DNA of 64,000 bases, taken from contig NZ_DS999411.1 in the NCBI RefSeq assembly GCF_000158175.1, positions 2,737,426-2,801,425 on the forward strand, read 5' to 3'. Positions 30,877 to 43,466 of the stretch are shown here, one piece after another (position 1 is the first letter of the stretch; each line of letters starts with the position of its first letter). Made by a program: the position numbers and the translations under genes. The notes beneath the pieces were generated by a model. The model was not told the origin of the DNA. It saw only the letters and a list, made by a program, of their open reading frames with translations, and did no database searches. This DNA comes from Luminiphilus syltensis NOR5-1B. GTDB lineage: Bacteria; Pseudomonadota; Gammaproteobacteria; Pseudomonadales; Halieaceae.

Positions 30877-31583
30877 TGATCCTCCAGCCCGCGCACCGAG
30901 AAGCGGTACCCGGTTCCACGAACCGTCTGAATCAATCCACTGTAATCCTTTCCGTGGGACTGCAACGCCTTGCGCAGCCGCCGAATGTGCACATCGACGG
31001 TTCGTTCCTCGACGTAAACATTGGCACCCCAGACATGATCAAGCAGCTGGCTACGGGAGTAAGCCCGCTCAGGATGCGTCATGAAAAAGTACAACAGATT
31101 GTATTCGGTAGGGCCCATGCTGATCGGCTTATCTGCCAAATAGACACGTCGACCATCGGCATCAAGCAGCAACTCCTCGAAGGCCAGTCTCTGGTTGTCC
31201 TCCATTCCCTGGGATCGACGCAACAATGCCTTGATCCGTGCCACCAGTTCCCTGGGAGCGAATGGCTTGGTCAGGTAGTCATCGGCGCCCACCTCCAGCC
31301 CCTGAATGACATTGTCTTCGGCGGACTTGGCGGTAAGCATGATCACAGGAATAGCGCGGGTTGCCTCACTGCGCTTCAATCGCCGCAGCAACTCAATACC
31401 GCTGCCGCCAGGCAACATCCAGTCGAGCAAAACGAGGTCGGGGCGTTCGTCCACCACCAAACTGTGGGCGTCGGAAATGTTATCCGTTTCTATGCAATCA
31501 AAATCAGCGATTTCAAGCGCCATTCTGAGCATGTCCCTGATGGCATACTCGTCGTCCACCACCAGAATTTTGCCACTCGCCAT
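30873..31583 (-). CDS. phoB: Phosphate regulon response regulator PhoB
   Basis: The 236-residue OmpR-family regulator has a receiver domain with the phosphoacceptor Asp54 in LVLLDWMLPG, the conserved Lys in MLTAKS, and a C-terminal winged helix ending VQTVRGTGYRFSV. It activates phosphate-starvation genes by binding Pho boxes. No convincing Pho box is visible in the 61 bp before the gene, so control may come from further upstream or by read-through. First gene of the phosphate operon. Confidence 0.95.
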   Translation of the reverse strand: MASGKILVVDDEYAIRDMLRMALEIADFDCIETDNISDAHSLVVDERPDLVLLDWMLPGGSGIELLRRLKRSEATRAIPVIMLTAKSAEDNVIQGLEVGADDYLTKPFAPRELVARIKALLRRSQGMEDNQRLAFEELLLDADGRRVYLADKPISMGPTEYNLLYFFMTHPERAYSRSQLLDHVWGANVYVEERTVDVHIRRLRKALQSHGKDYSGLIQTVRGTGYRFSVRGLEDH

Positions 31584-31644
31584 ACGTCGCTACTGCCTAT
31601 GATCGGAAAGAAACATGATGCCACGCCAGCGGTCGCGGCAACAA

Positions 31645-34286
<2,642 letters not shown>

Positions 34287-35234
34287 TCAACGCTCGCTCT
34301 CGACCAGAATGCGGCGCTCCAGCTCCCGGATCTGCTGGCGCATGTGTTCCAGGCTCTGTTGAGTCACGACGCTTCGGGTCTCATCCAGCACATCGCCATG
34401 AAGGTTCTTGGCAACGGCCTTGGCGGTCTCATACATATAGTCAAAAGCCTTGAGCATATCTTCAGGCCCGGGCAGCGTGACGAAGAACATTAAACCCCGC
34501 GTGGACAATTCATCCATGTGGTCAATATCGAAAACACCGGGCTTCATCATATTGGCAACGCTGAATTGAATCGGGCCTCGACCCGCGGCCTGCTCGTGAC
34601 GATGGAAAAAGTCCATATCACCAAAGCGCAAATCGCAGGCCAGCAGAATTTTTAGAATATCCTTGCCTGCAAACCCAGATTCCCCGTGTGCCACGACGTT
34701 CAGCACGAAGACATGAGGATCGATACTACGCGGTAGCTTACCCTCCTCCGCGGTTTGCTCGGGCTCATCACCATCCAACTGGTCGAGCCAGTCAAGGTTC
34801 TCTGGCGTCTCGTCCCGGGTCGACATACCCGACATCAAACCGTCTTCGCTGTCGTCAGACTCATCAGCGCCAGGCGCCGCCCCGGCAGTAGGCGGGGTAA
34901 TGTCTGGCTCGGGGCGACCGTCAGCCCATGCCGGCGCAGCAGACTCCGTCTCTTCCCTTGTTTCACTATCGGCAGGCTCTGCATCGGAGTCTTCGGCCGC
35001 AGCGGGTTCGGAACCCAGATCGGCTGCCCGTACAATACGTGCTCCGCCGTTGGGCAGCTCAGAGAGCAAATCGAAATCGTCTTCGGTGTCGTCGACATCG
35101 CCGCGTCGGATCTTCGTATTAAGTCGGATTTCGCTCCGTCTTTCGGCGTAAACGCGACGACCCGCATCTACCAGTACCGCCAGAATCAGGCCGGCGCCGA
35201 TGATTACCATCCAATCCCGTACGGTCAGTTCCAT
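34287..35234 (-). CDS. zipA: Cell division protein ZipA
   Basis: The 315-residue protein has an N-terminal membrane helix (about 8-25), an acidic Asp/Glu/Ala/Pro-rich linker (about 55-175), and a C-terminal FtsZ-binding domain with FVLNVVAHGESGFAGKDIL, FSVANMMKPGVFDID and LPGPEDMLKAFDYM. ZipA anchors FtsZ to the inner membrane at the septum. Gene context smc-zipA-ligA supports it. Confidence 0.94.
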   Translation of the reverse strand: MELTVRDWMVIIGAGLILAVLVDAGRRVYAERRSEIRLNTKIRRGDVDDTEDDFDLLSELPNGGARIVRAADLGSEPAAAEDSDAEPADSETREETESAAPAWADGRPEPDITPPTAGAAPGADESDDSEDGLMSGMSTRDETPENLDWLDQLDGDEPEQTAEEGKLPRSIDPHVFVLNVVAHGESGFAGKDILKILLACDLRFGDMDFFHRHEQAAGRGPIQFSVANMMKPGVFDIDHMDELSTRGLMFFVTLPGPEDMLKAFDYMYETAKAVAKNLHGDVLDETRSVVTQQSLEHMRQQIRELERRILVESER

Positions 35235-35254
35235 TCGCTACCCCAATCGCTCTG

Positions 35255-38200
35255 CTAGCTCGCCGCCAGCTGTGCGGCCTCGTCGATATCGACGGTGACG
35301 AGCCTGGACACGCCCGGCTCGTGCATCGTAACTCCCATCAGTCGATCTGCAGCTTCCATCGTTATCTTGTTGTGCGTAATAAAGATGAATTGCACCGCTT
35401 CGGACATCTCTTTGACCAATCGGGCATAGCGGCCCACGTTGGCATCATCCAATGGAGCGTCGACTTCATCAAGCATACAAAACGGTGCTGGATTGAGCTG
35501 GAATATGGAAAATACCAGCGCGATCGCCGTCATTGCCTTCTCGCCACCCGACAACAAATGAATCGTACTGTTCTTCTTGCCCGGGGGGCGCGCCATGATG
35601 GCAACTCCGGTATCGAGCAAATCATCGCCGGTCATTTCCAGACTGGCGGTACCGCCACCAAACACCCTTGGAAACAACTCGGAGAAGCCGGCATTGACCT
35701 GATCGAAGGTATCCCGGAAGCGAGATCGCGTCTCTTTATCGATTTTGCGAATGGCCGATTCCAGGGTGGCCAGCGCCGACTCCAGATCCTCGTTTTGCGC
35801 ATCGAGGTATTCCTTGCGCTCCGATGCACGCCCGCATTCCTCGATAGCCGCCAGATTGATGGGGCCGAGGCGCGAGATCTTGGCACTCACCCGTTCCACT
35901 TTAACCTGCCACTCCGACTCGCTCGCCTCATCGGGCAGCGCCTGTGCTACTTCAGCGGGTATCGCATCGAGTTCGCGGAGCTGGCGTTCGTTATTTTCAA
36001 TGCGGACCCGAAGCTCGGCCTGGGCGAGACGCTTACTTTCGATCTCGCCGTGAACCCCCTGTAACCGATGCTCAACCGCGACTTTTTCCTGCTCTGCCTC
36101 ACGCAAGGCGTGCTCGTGCTCCGCGACTTGTTGGCGCGCCGCGGTCAACGCCGATTCCGACGTCACCCGTTGTGCGAGCAAGGCCTCGAGTTCGCTTTTG
36201 AGGGCCGCATCGGGGTCGTCACCCTCAGGTAATTGAGCCACCAGTTCGCCGCGACGCGATGAAAGCTGCGCGACCTGCTGCTCGAGCCGATTGATGGCAT
36301 CCGCAACAGTCTGGATCTGAGTTTTCAGACCCTGTGCCTGCATATCGGTTCGATGAACGGCGTCACGGGCATCGCGCGCGCGATCCCTCGCCGATTGAAG
36401 CGTAGACCGGTGCGTTTCGCGCTGCTGCTGCAACTCATCGCGTTCTAGCGCATCGCGCTCCATGTGGTCGAGGGCATCTGCCAGCAAGGCACGAGATTCG
36501 CCCAGGGCCCGCTGCTCAGACTCAAACTGCGCGGTCGCCTCGGCAATGTCAGATTCGAGCCGGCGCTGACGTTCGCGGGTCTGGTCAATCGCCGCCAAAC
36601 TCGATTTTCGTTCCGCTGCGAGATCGGCCTGTTCCCTCACCGCCTGCTTGAGCTCCTGCTGAACGAGGCTCAGCGCCGACTCAGATTCTGTCCTTTGAAC
36701 GCCGAGCGCCCGCAACCGCCCCTCAACTTCATCGAGGGCTGCCTGGTCTCGAGCAATGTCACCCGAAAGATCTTCGAGCCGTTGGCGACGTTCGATCATT
36801 CCCGTCGTCACGTCCGCTCCCGAGCGCAGCCTGACCCAACCCAGACCAAGCCAATGACCGTCGGGCGTAATCACAGATTCACCCGGCGCCAGTTCGGCCA
36901 GTTGCTCGAGTGCCGCGGCAAGCGTCGGCGCCGGAAAAATAGTATTGAGTGTCGCAGCCAGCGCACCAGCGCCCTCTACCAGTTCTGCCAATGTGCCGGA
37001 TCGTGGGGCGACGGTGACAGCACTATCAACCAGGCAGGCGCCCGTCGGAAGCTGTTCGAGTTTACCGAGCCCCACGGCGGTCGCCCCATCGACGCAAACT
37101 CCTGTCAGCGAGTCCCCCAGCACCTGCTCGACCGCAGGCGCCCAACCGTCGGCCACTTTCAGGGACTCAAAAACCGAACCACGAGCAGTGATCGAGTGTT
37201 CCGTTAGCCACGCTCTCGCACGCGCCGATTCACCTTCGGCGGTGGCCGCCTCCTGCAGCGCCACCAGTGAGGACTGCTGGCCCTTACTCTGCTGCAGGCG
37301 TTGCCGCAGCTGATCCTGCTCCTGCCTCGCCGACTCGATAGATTCGCGACAGTGGGTGATTGAAGCGGTGTGGTCCAGGACCGATTGTTCGCGGTCACTG
37401 ACACGGCTTTCAGCCTCGGCAATTCGCGTCTCCAGCGCCTCAATATCGGTTTGCGTATCGTCGTCCTTGATCTGTTCACGCTCATGCTCCAGACGGGCAA
37501 TACGCTCCTGCAGGCGACCGAGCACCTGCTCGAGGTACACAATCCGACTTTGCTGGACTTCCGATGTTTTTGTCGGACCAGCTGCCCGCTCGTTGAAGGC
37601 ATCCCATTGTGTCTGCCAGGCGACCATTGCCTCCTCCGCCCGAGACAGCGATTCTGCGCCCGAGGCGCTGTCATCGCGGAACTGGATCAGCTGGGGCTCA
37701 AGCGACGCCAGCTCAGTCCGCCACTGCTGCAAACGATCCCGATCCGCCGTCAGATGCCCTTGCGCCTGACTGAGCGACGCCTCGGTTTGAGCCAGATCCT
37801 GAGTCACTCCCTCGCGGCGCTCCTGCTCAAATCGCAGCGCCTGCTCGACCCGGGTAACCTCCCCGCCAATGCTGTAGTACTCGGCCTGAACTTCATTAAA
37901 TTGGTCGGTGGCATCGGCGTGGGCAACCCTGACCGACTCGATCCCAGACGCCACCTTGGCCAGTTCAGCGCGATGTCGCTCCTGCAGCACCTCTAGCTCA
38001 GCGACCGCGGTCTCGGTGCTGGTACTCGCCGCTTTTTGCTCCCGCCACTGCAACGCAAGCAACTGTGATTTCAGCTCCCGATCCTCGGCTTTGTATTCAC
38101 GATAGCGTTCGGCGGCCTGCGCCTGGCGCTTCAAATGCGCCAACTGGCGCTCGAGTTCATCGCGAAGATCGGTCAGTCGTTCGAGGTTTTCCAGCGTACG

Positions 38201-38755
38201 ACGCATACGATTTTCGGTTTCGCGACGCCGCTCCTTGTATTTGGATATCCCGGCTGCTTCCTCGATAAAAACACGAAGCTCTTCAGGCTTCGATTCGATA
38301 AGACGCGAAATCATCCCCTGTTCAATAATCGCGTAGCTACGCGGACCGAGCCCAGTACCAAGGAACAGGTCAGTGATATCGCGCCGTCGGCACTTACTGC
38401 CGTTGAGAAAATAATCCGAACCGCCCTCGCGGATAACCTGGCGTCTCACGCTAATCTCAGCATAAGCCCCATAGGCGCCACCGATGCCGCCGTCGCTGTT
38501 ATCGAAGACCAGTTCGATCGACGCCTGGCCCACGGGTTGACGATTCGTGGTGCCATTGAAGATAACGTCCGACATTGACTCGCCGCGCAGCGTCTTTGCC
38601 GAGCTTTCTCCCATGACCCAGCGCACCGCATCGATGACATTGGACTTGCCGCAGCCATTGGGCCCTACAACCGCGCTCATGTTGCTCGGAAACGATACGG
38701 TCGTGGGATCTACGAACGACTTAAAGCCCGCCAGTTGAATGGTTTTTAGACGCAT
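35255..38755 (-). CDS. smc: Chromosome partition protein SMC
   Basis: The 1166-residue protein has Walker A GPNGCGKSN at 31-39, two long coiled coils (Glu/Gln/Arg-rich), a central hinge (GVCVDGATAVGLGKLE region), and C-terminal ABC signature LLSGGEKAMTAIAL and CMLDEVDAPLDDANV. It is of the Smc-ScpAB type, not MukB. Start at ATG 38753-38755 because AGGA lies upstream and the family begins MRLKTIQLAGFKSF. A longer frame to 38797 adds 14 residues foreign to the family. Confidence 0.96.
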   Translation of the reverse strand: MRLKTIQLAGFKSFVDPTTVSFPSNMSAVVGPNGCGKSNVIDAVRWVMGESSAKTLRGESMSDVIFNGTTNRQPVGQASIELVFDNSDGGIGGAYGAYAEISVRRQVIREGGSDYFLNGSKCRRRDITDLFLGTGLGPRSYAIIEQGMISRLIESKPEELRVFIEEAAGISKYKERRRETENRMRRTLENLERLTDLRDELERQLAHLKRQAQAAERYREYKAEDRELKSQLLALQWREQKAASTSTETAVAELEVLQERHRAELAKVASGIESVRVAHADATDQFNEVQAEYYSIGGEVTRVEQALRFEQERREGVTQDLAQTEASLSQAQGHLTADRDRLQQWRTELASLEPQLIQFRDDSASGAESLSRAEEAMVAWQTQWDAFNERAAGPTKTSEVQQSRIVYLEQVLGRLQERIARLEHEREQIKDDDTQTDIEALETRIAEAESRVSDREQSVLDHTASITHCRESIESARQEQDQLRQRLQQSKGQQSSLVALQEAATAEGESARARAWLTEHSITARGSVFESLKVADGWAPAVEQVLGDSLTGVCVDGATAVGLGKLEQLPTGACLVDSAVTVAPRSGTLAELVEGAGALAATLNTIFPAPTLAAALEQLAELAPGESVITPDGHWLGLGWVRLRSGADVTTGMIERRQRLEDLSGDIARDQAALDEVEGRLRALGVQRTESESALSLVQQELKQAVREQADLAAERKSSLAAIDQTRERQRRLESDIAEATAQFESEQRALGESRALLADALDHMERDALERDELQQQRETHRSTLQSARDRARDARDAVHRTDMQAQGLKTQIQTVADAINRLEQQVAQLSSRRGELVAQLPEGDDPDAALKSELEALLAQRVTSESALTAARQQVAEHEHALREAEQEKVAVEHRLQGVHGEIESKRLAQAELRVRIENNERQLRELDAIPAEVAQALPDEASESEWQVKVERVSAKISRLGPINLAAIEECGRASERKEYLDAQNEDLESALATLESAIRKIDKETRSRFRDTFDQVNAGFSELFPRVFGGGTASLEMTGDDLLDTGVAIMARPPGKKNSTIHLLSGGEKAMTAIALVFSIFQLNPAPFCMLDEVDAPLDDANVGRYARLVKEMSEAVQFIFITHNKITMEAADRLMGVTMHEPGVSRLVTVDIDEAAQLAAS

Positions 38756-38881
38756 ACGGTTCCTAACATCGGTGACAAATCCAGTCGGGCTTCTCAAACG
38801 GGCTAACGCAACATGTAGTGTATCCGCTGGGCATTAAAAGCTCTAGAGGCACAAGATGTTGTAACAGAAGAAAAACGCCTT

Positions 38882-40057
38882 TTAGCGCTTATTCGGCGCC
38901 AGAATCAACTCGATCAGCTGGTCGGTGGAGGGTATCACGTCCTCAGCGATTGCCAACCAATCGGCAGATTCACGCCCGGGAGTACCGGCGATCGACACTT
39001 GCACCTCGACATCGACGGCCTCGAGGTCAGAGAGCCGCTGGCCGGCCATGGAATTGCTGTCATCCAGAACCAATTCAAAAGGCAACTCGGCGGCACTGCG
39101 GCGCGCGACGGCTACCGGCATGCGTTGCTCACTGCCCGCCCGACGAGCGAGCACAAACACCAGCGCGCCCTCAGGAATAGCGTCCTTCGCTGTGACCTGA
39201 ACGCGGACACCAACCCCCGTCGAAACCGCAGTATCAGCAACGGCCAATCCGGCGTCACCCGCCCGCTCGCGGGCGGTGGCCAGCACGCTGGTCATCATTT
39301 GGTACGTCGGCGTACCCGGCGTCTCAAGCGCCAGCAAACGCTCCCAGTAACCCACAGCGACAGGGTAGTCACCCGATTCAAAAGCGGCCATACCCAAAGT
39401 CCCGAGCGCAGTCCGCTGACGCGGATCCAGCGATAACGCCGATTCCGCACGACGCCGTGCCTGTTCACTCAGAGTACGATCGGACGCCATGAACTCGGCC
39501 TGTGCAGCGCGCCCGAGTATCTCAGCGTTTTCGGGCAAAAGCGTGAGTAGCCGCTCGTAAATGGGGAAGGCCCTGGCGGGCTGATCGGTGCCGGTGTAGT
39601 ACTGGCCCAATAAGGCAAGATAATCAATATTTTCGGGACGCTGGCTGAGACGGGCCTCGATATCGGCAACCAACTCGGACATCGCCTCCGGTGTAGCCGA
39701 CTCCAGTTCCGCGAGGCGGCGCTTGATATCCACGTCCTCATGGGCACCCAGCACGAGATAGAGCGCCGTCACGACCAAGACGACGACCAGGGGTAACAAC
39801 CAGAGCAACGCGTTACCGCTGGAGACTTCGGCGCTGACCGGTTCCTGTGCGCCCGCGTTGAGCTCCTCGGCGGCGCGCAATTCGGCGTCGTCCTGCAAAT
39901 CAGCAGGGGCATCGGCGAGCTCCGCCCGTCGCAATCGAAGCCAGTCTGTGGTGGTCTCGCCGGGACCCGAGCGACGCCAGCGATGCGGCAATACTGCGAC
40001 GAGAACGCAGATCAGTGCCGTGAACACCACGGCGGGTAGTAAAAATACGGAGGTCAC
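38882..40057 (-). CDS. ccmI: Cytochrome c biogenesis protein CcmI
   Basis: The 391-residue protein has two membrane helices (about 5-25 and 83-105) followed by tetratricopeptide-like repeats (LALLGQYYTGTDQPARAFPIYERLL, GTLGMAAFESGDYPVAVGYWERL in parts) and a C-terminal domain. CcmI holds apocytochrome c and passes it to the CcmFH ligase. The GTG start overlaps the ccmH stop (GTGA). It is the last gene of the ccm operon. Confidence 0.92.
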   Translation of the reverse strand: MTSVFLLPAVVFTALICVLVAVLPHRWRRSGPGETTTDWLRLRRAELADAPADLQDDAELRAAEELNAGAQEPVSAEVSSGNALLWLLPLVVVLVVTALYLVLGAHEDVDIKRRLAELESATPEAMSELVADIEARLSQRPENIDYLALLGQYYTGTDQPARAFPIYERLLTLLPENAEILGRAAQAEFMASDRTLSEQARRRAESALSLDPRQRTALGTLGMAAFESGDYPVAVGYWERLLALETPGTPTYQMMTSVLATARERAGDAGLAVADTAVSTGVGVRVQVTAKDAIPEGALVFVLARRAGSEQRMPVAVARRSAAELPFELVLDDSNSMAGQRLSDLEAVDVEVQVSIAGTPGRESADWLAIAEDVIPSTDQLIELILAPNKR

Positions 40058-40509
40058 TGTTCTTCCTTGTCGACCTGCTGACGAAGCCGTTCCCGCTCGG
40101 CATCGCTCAACGTCTCTGATGCCGCTCCCTGTCTTCTCAAATGCCAGATCAACCCCAAACCACCGAGCGCAATGAGCAGTGGCGGCGCCAACCAGAGCGG
40201 CGCCGTATTAGCATCTACCGCGGGTCGATAGCGAACAAATTCACCGTAGCGCTCTACCATGAAGTCGAGAATTTCTTCGTCGTTCGAACCCGCCTCCAAC
40301 TGACGGTGCAATAACGCCCGGAGATCCCGCGATATCGGCGCATTGGAATCCGCGATACTTTGATTCTGGCACTTGGGACAGCGGAGTTCCTGGCTGAGGC
40401 TGTGATAGCGCGCTTCCAGTTCATCGCTACTGAACTGATAGGTCTCGATCACTGCTGCCACCCAAACGGGATAGCACGCCAACAGGATCGCCGCCAGTAG
40501 TCGGGCCAT
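40054..40509 (-). CDS. ccmH: Cytochrome c maturation protein CcmH
   Basis: The 151-residue protein has a signal peptide, the redox pair Cys44/Cys47 in LRCPKCQNQSIADSNA, and one C-terminal membrane helix. It acts with CcmG to reduce apocytochrome c thiols before haem attachment. Here CcmH and CcmI are separate genes, as in Pseudomonas, rather than fused as in E. coli. The ATG overlaps the ccmG stop by one base. Confidence 0.94.
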   Translation of the reverse strand: MARLLAAILLACYPVWVAAVIETYQFSSDELEARYHSLSQELRCPKCQNQSIADSNAPISRDLRALLHRQLEAGSNDEEILDFMVERYGEFVRYRPAVDANTAPLWLAPPLLIALGGLGLIWHLRRQGAASETLSDAERERLRQQVDKEEQ

Positions 40510-41036
40510 TAGCGTGCACTCCCCGCTTGATACACGGGCTCGAGAATATCGCGCCAGACTCGCTCATCAACCACGCCAACATGGCGGTAGAGTACCGTCC
40601 CATTGGCACCGACTACGTAGGTTTCCGGGGCTCCGTAGACGCCAAGGTCCAGCCCCAAAGCACCCTCTTTGTCGGCAATGGTGCGCGTGTACGGATCGCC
40701 GAGGTCGGCCAGCCACTCGCGAGCTTTCGCTGACTCGTCCTTATAGTTCAGACCAAAGATTGGCACACCGGCATCGGCCAGTTCCAACAAATACGGATGC
40801 TCGACGCGACAGGAATAACACCACGTGGCCCATACGTTGACGAGTGCTGACTGCCCTCGCAAGTCCTGCTCAGTAATCGGCTCGCCGGAATCCAAATCGG
40901 GAAGTTCAAAAGCGGGGACTGCGCGACCGATCAGGGCCGACGGCAGATCGGTGGGGTCGAGTGAAAGACCGCGGTAAAGCACCGCCGCCAACAGGACGAA
41001 AGCCGCCAGCGGGAGAAACAGCCTAAGTCGCCGCAT
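40509..41036 (-). CDS. ccmG: Thiol:disulfide interchange protein CcmG (DsbE)
   Basis: The 175-residue protein has an N-terminal membrane anchor and a thioredoxin-like domain with Cys73/Cys76 in WATWCYSCRVEH and GVYGAPETYVV. It keeps apocytochrome c or CcmH cysteines reduced in the periplasm. Start at ATG 41034-41036 fits the family (MRRLRLFLPLAAF); an upstream in-frame ATG at 41051 would overlap ccmF by 29 bp instead of 14. Confidence 0.93.
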   Translation of the reverse strand: MRRLRLFLPLAAFVLLAAVLYRGLSLDPTDLPSALIGRAVPAFELPDLDSGEPITEQDLRGQSALVNVWATWCYSCRVEHPYLLELADAGVPIFGLNYKDESAKAREWLADLGDPYTRTIADKEGALGLDLGVYGAPETYVVGANGTVLYRHVGVVDERVWRDILEPVYQAGSAR

Positions 41037-42996
41037 CGGCCACCCCGGCATTCGCCGTCACCGCGCTACGCTGCGCCCGATAGCGCTTGTCCAAGGCGGT
41101 CACAAGACCACCTATACCGATGACCAGCGCACCCAGCCATATCCAGCGAATCATGGGCTTGTACTGCAAACGGATCGCCCATCCATCATTGCCAACGGGC
41201 TCGCCCATGGCCACATAGAGATCGCGCATGAGTCCTGCATCGATCGCCGCCTCGGTCATAATTTGGTTGCTGGCGATGTACCGCCGTTTCTGTGGCGTGA
41301 GTGTGGCGATCTGGGTATCGCCATCCCATACTGAAAACGTGGCCTGATCAGCGCTGAAATTGGGGCCGTCGACGCGGTCAAGCCGCTCAAAATCGAAGCG
41401 ATAGCCTGAAACCGTTTGGGAATCACCCACCACCATTTTCAGATCACGCTCGATACTGAGCTGGGTAACCACCACGGCGCCAAGCACCATTGCGGCAAAT
41501 CCGCAGTGGCCCATGACCATACCCAGATAACTCGGGCTGAGCCGAGCAAGCTTGGCTCGAATGCCTCGGACCACCGCGGTTCGGTTTCTCAAATCCCGAG
41601 CCAGCGATAAAACCACCCATCCGGCGAGGAGCACAGCGAGCGCGATCCAAAGATTGTATTCACGCCCAAACAACGGCAACAGTGCGGCCAGAAGCACCAC
41701 GGTGACGGCAGGCAATAGAAGCTCCTGCCACCAGCGGGCTACCGTGTCGCGCTTCCAGCGCGATAGCGGCCCAATCCCCATGAACGGCAACAGCAGTGCC
41801 ATCAAAGGCACAAACACTGCATTGAAATAAGGAGGACCGACGGAGTACTTACCCTGCCCGGCCGCATCCATTACCAGCGGAAACAACGTTCCCAGCAACA
41901 CGGTCAAGGTGGCGACACAAAAGACGAGGTTATTGAAGAGCAGCAACGCTTCCCGCGACAGGGGACCATAGTGCACTCGGCTGGCCACGGTGGGGGCGCG
42001 CAACGCGTAAAGCACCAGCGACCCCCCAACCACAACGCCCAGGAAAATCAGTATGAACAAGCCTCGTTCAGGGTCGCTGGCAAAGGCATGCACCGACGTC
42101 AGTACACCGGACCGAACGAGGAATGTGCCGAGTAAGGATAGGGAAAACGCCGCTATGGCCAGAAGTACCGTCCAGGAGCGGAACAGGCCGCGTTTTTCGG
42201 TCACAGCAAGGGAATGCACGAGTGCCGTACCTGTCAGCCACGGCATGAACGATGCATTTTCTACCGGGTCCCAAAACCACCATCCGCCCCAGCCGAGTTC
42301 GTAATAGGCCCACCAACTACCGAGCATGATACCGAGGCTGAGAAATCCCCAGGCTACATTGGTCCAGGGCCTGGACCAGCGTGCCCACGCGGCATCGAGT
42401 CTGCCACCGAGTAATGCAGCGATGGCAAACGCGAAGGGGACTGAAAAACCCACGTAACCCATGTAGAGCAAGGGCGGGTGAATAATCAACCCAGGGTCCT
42501 GCAGTAGCGGGTTTAAGTCATTGCCCTCGACCGGCGACCCGGGCAACAATCGTTCAAAGGGGTTGGAGGTAAATAACGAAAACGCGATAAAACCAACCGC
42601 CACCAAGCCCATAACGCCCAGCACCCGTGACAGCACCGGAAGTGGGAGGCCACGACTGAAGAAAGCCACGGCCGTCATCCATCCGCTGAGGATAAGCACC
42701 CAAAGCAGCAGCGATCCTTCGTGGTTACCCCAGACCGCCGAGAACTTATAGACGGAAGGAAGCAGACTATTCGAATTGGACGCTACCACCTTGACTGAAA
42801 AGTCATCCTGCAGGAACGCGTAGGTGAGGAATCCAAACGCAATGGCGAGGAAAACGCATACTCCCAGCGCCAGCGACGGTGCCAGGTTCATCGCCAGAGT
42901 ATCCCGGCGCCAGGCCCCCCACAGCGGGACCGTACCCAGCAAACAGGCGAGAGTAAACGCGATGATTAACGCGAGATGGCCAAATTCAGGGGTCAT
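41023..42996 (-). CDS. ccmF: Haem lyase CcmF
   Basis: The 657-residue protein has about 14-15 membrane helices and the tryptophan-rich WWD motif GWGGWWFWDPVENASFMPW (about 235-253), as well as conserved histidines such as those in IIHPPLLYMGY. CcmF ligates haem b to apocytochrome c with CcmH. The start overlaps the ccmE stop. Length is typical. Confidence 0.96.
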   Translation of the reverse strand: MTPEFGHLALIIAFTLACLLGTVPLWGAWRRDTLAMNLAPSLALGVCVFLAIAFGFLTYAFLQDDFSVKVVASNSNSLLPSVYKFSAVWGNHEGSLLLWVLILSGWMTAVAFFSRGLPLPVLSRVLGVMGLVAVGFIAFSLFTSNPFERLLPGSPVEGNDLNPLLQDPGLIIHPPLLYMGYVGFSVPFAFAIAALLGGRLDAAWARWSRPWTNVAWGFLSLGIMLGSWWAYYELGWGGWWFWDPVENASFMPWLTGTALVHSLAVTEKRGLFRSWTVLLAIAAFSLSLLGTFLVRSGVLTSVHAFASDPERGLFILIFLGVVVGGSLVLYALRAPTVASRVHYGPLSREALLLFNNLVFCVATLTVLLGTLFPLVMDAAGQGKYSVGPPYFNAVFVPLMALLLPFMGIGPLSRWKRDTVARWWQELLLPAVTVVLLAALLPLFGREYNLWIALAVLLAGWVVLSLARDLRNRTAVVRGIRAKLARLSPSYLGMVMGHCGFAAMVLGAVVVTQLSIERDLKMVVGDSQTVSGYRFDFERLDRVDGPNFSADQATFSVWDGDTQIATLTPQKRRYIASNQIMTEAAIDAGLMRDLYVAMGEPVGNDGWAIRLQYKPMIRWIWLGALVIGIGGLVTALDKRYRAQRSAVTANAGVADAAT

Positions 42997-43466
42997 CAGT
43001 AGCTTCCTTCTCCACCATAGGATGGTGCGTCTTTAGAGGGCGCCGACTTGCCCTCGAGGGCTGCCGCCACCTCAGGTGGCATATAATTTTCGTCGTGCTT
43101 GGCGAGCACCTCGGTCGCAGTAAATAGGCCCGAAGCGTCGAGAGTACCCGACGCAACCACGCCCTCGCCCTCCGAGAAAAGGTCGGGAAGAATCCCCGTG
43201 TAGCTGACGGTGACCGTTCCTTCATAGTCAGTCACGTCAAAGCGCGTGTTGAGATCGGTCTCACTGCGCACCACGCTACCTTCGACCACCATGCCCCCGA
43301 CGCGAATAGGTCGATCCACCGGCGCACTCCCCGCCACCACCTCAACCGGCGGATAAAACAGGTTGATATTGCCGCGCAGGGCATAAGCAACGAGACCAAT
43401 TGCCGTCGATGACAGGACCACGATAGCCAGTACGACCCACAATCGCTGTTTTCGTTTAGGGTGCAT
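42996..43466 (-). CDS. ccmE: Haem chaperone CcmE
   Basis: The 156-residue protein has an N-terminal anchor (about 9-29), an OB-fold domain, and the covalent haem-binding His124 in LAKHDENYMPPEV. It receives haem from CcmC and delivers it to CcmF. The start at ATG 43464-43466 is supported by GGGGG upstream and by the family N-terminus MHPKRKQRL. An upstream open frame extending to 43649 lies in the ccmD region and was not used. Confidence 0.95.
   Translation of the reverse strand: MHPKRKQRLWVVLAIVVLSSTAIGLVAYALRGNINLFYPPVEVVAGSAPVDRPIRVGGMVVEGSVVRSETDLNTRFDVTDYEGTVTVSYTGILPDLFSEGEGVVASGTLDASGLFTATEVLAKHDENYMPPEVAAALEGKSAPSKDAPSYGGEGSY

Noticed and set aside
36464..37207. Plus-strand 247-codon frame inside smc
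   Set aside because: It lies opposite the intact SMC coiled coil and hinge and has no family resemblance.
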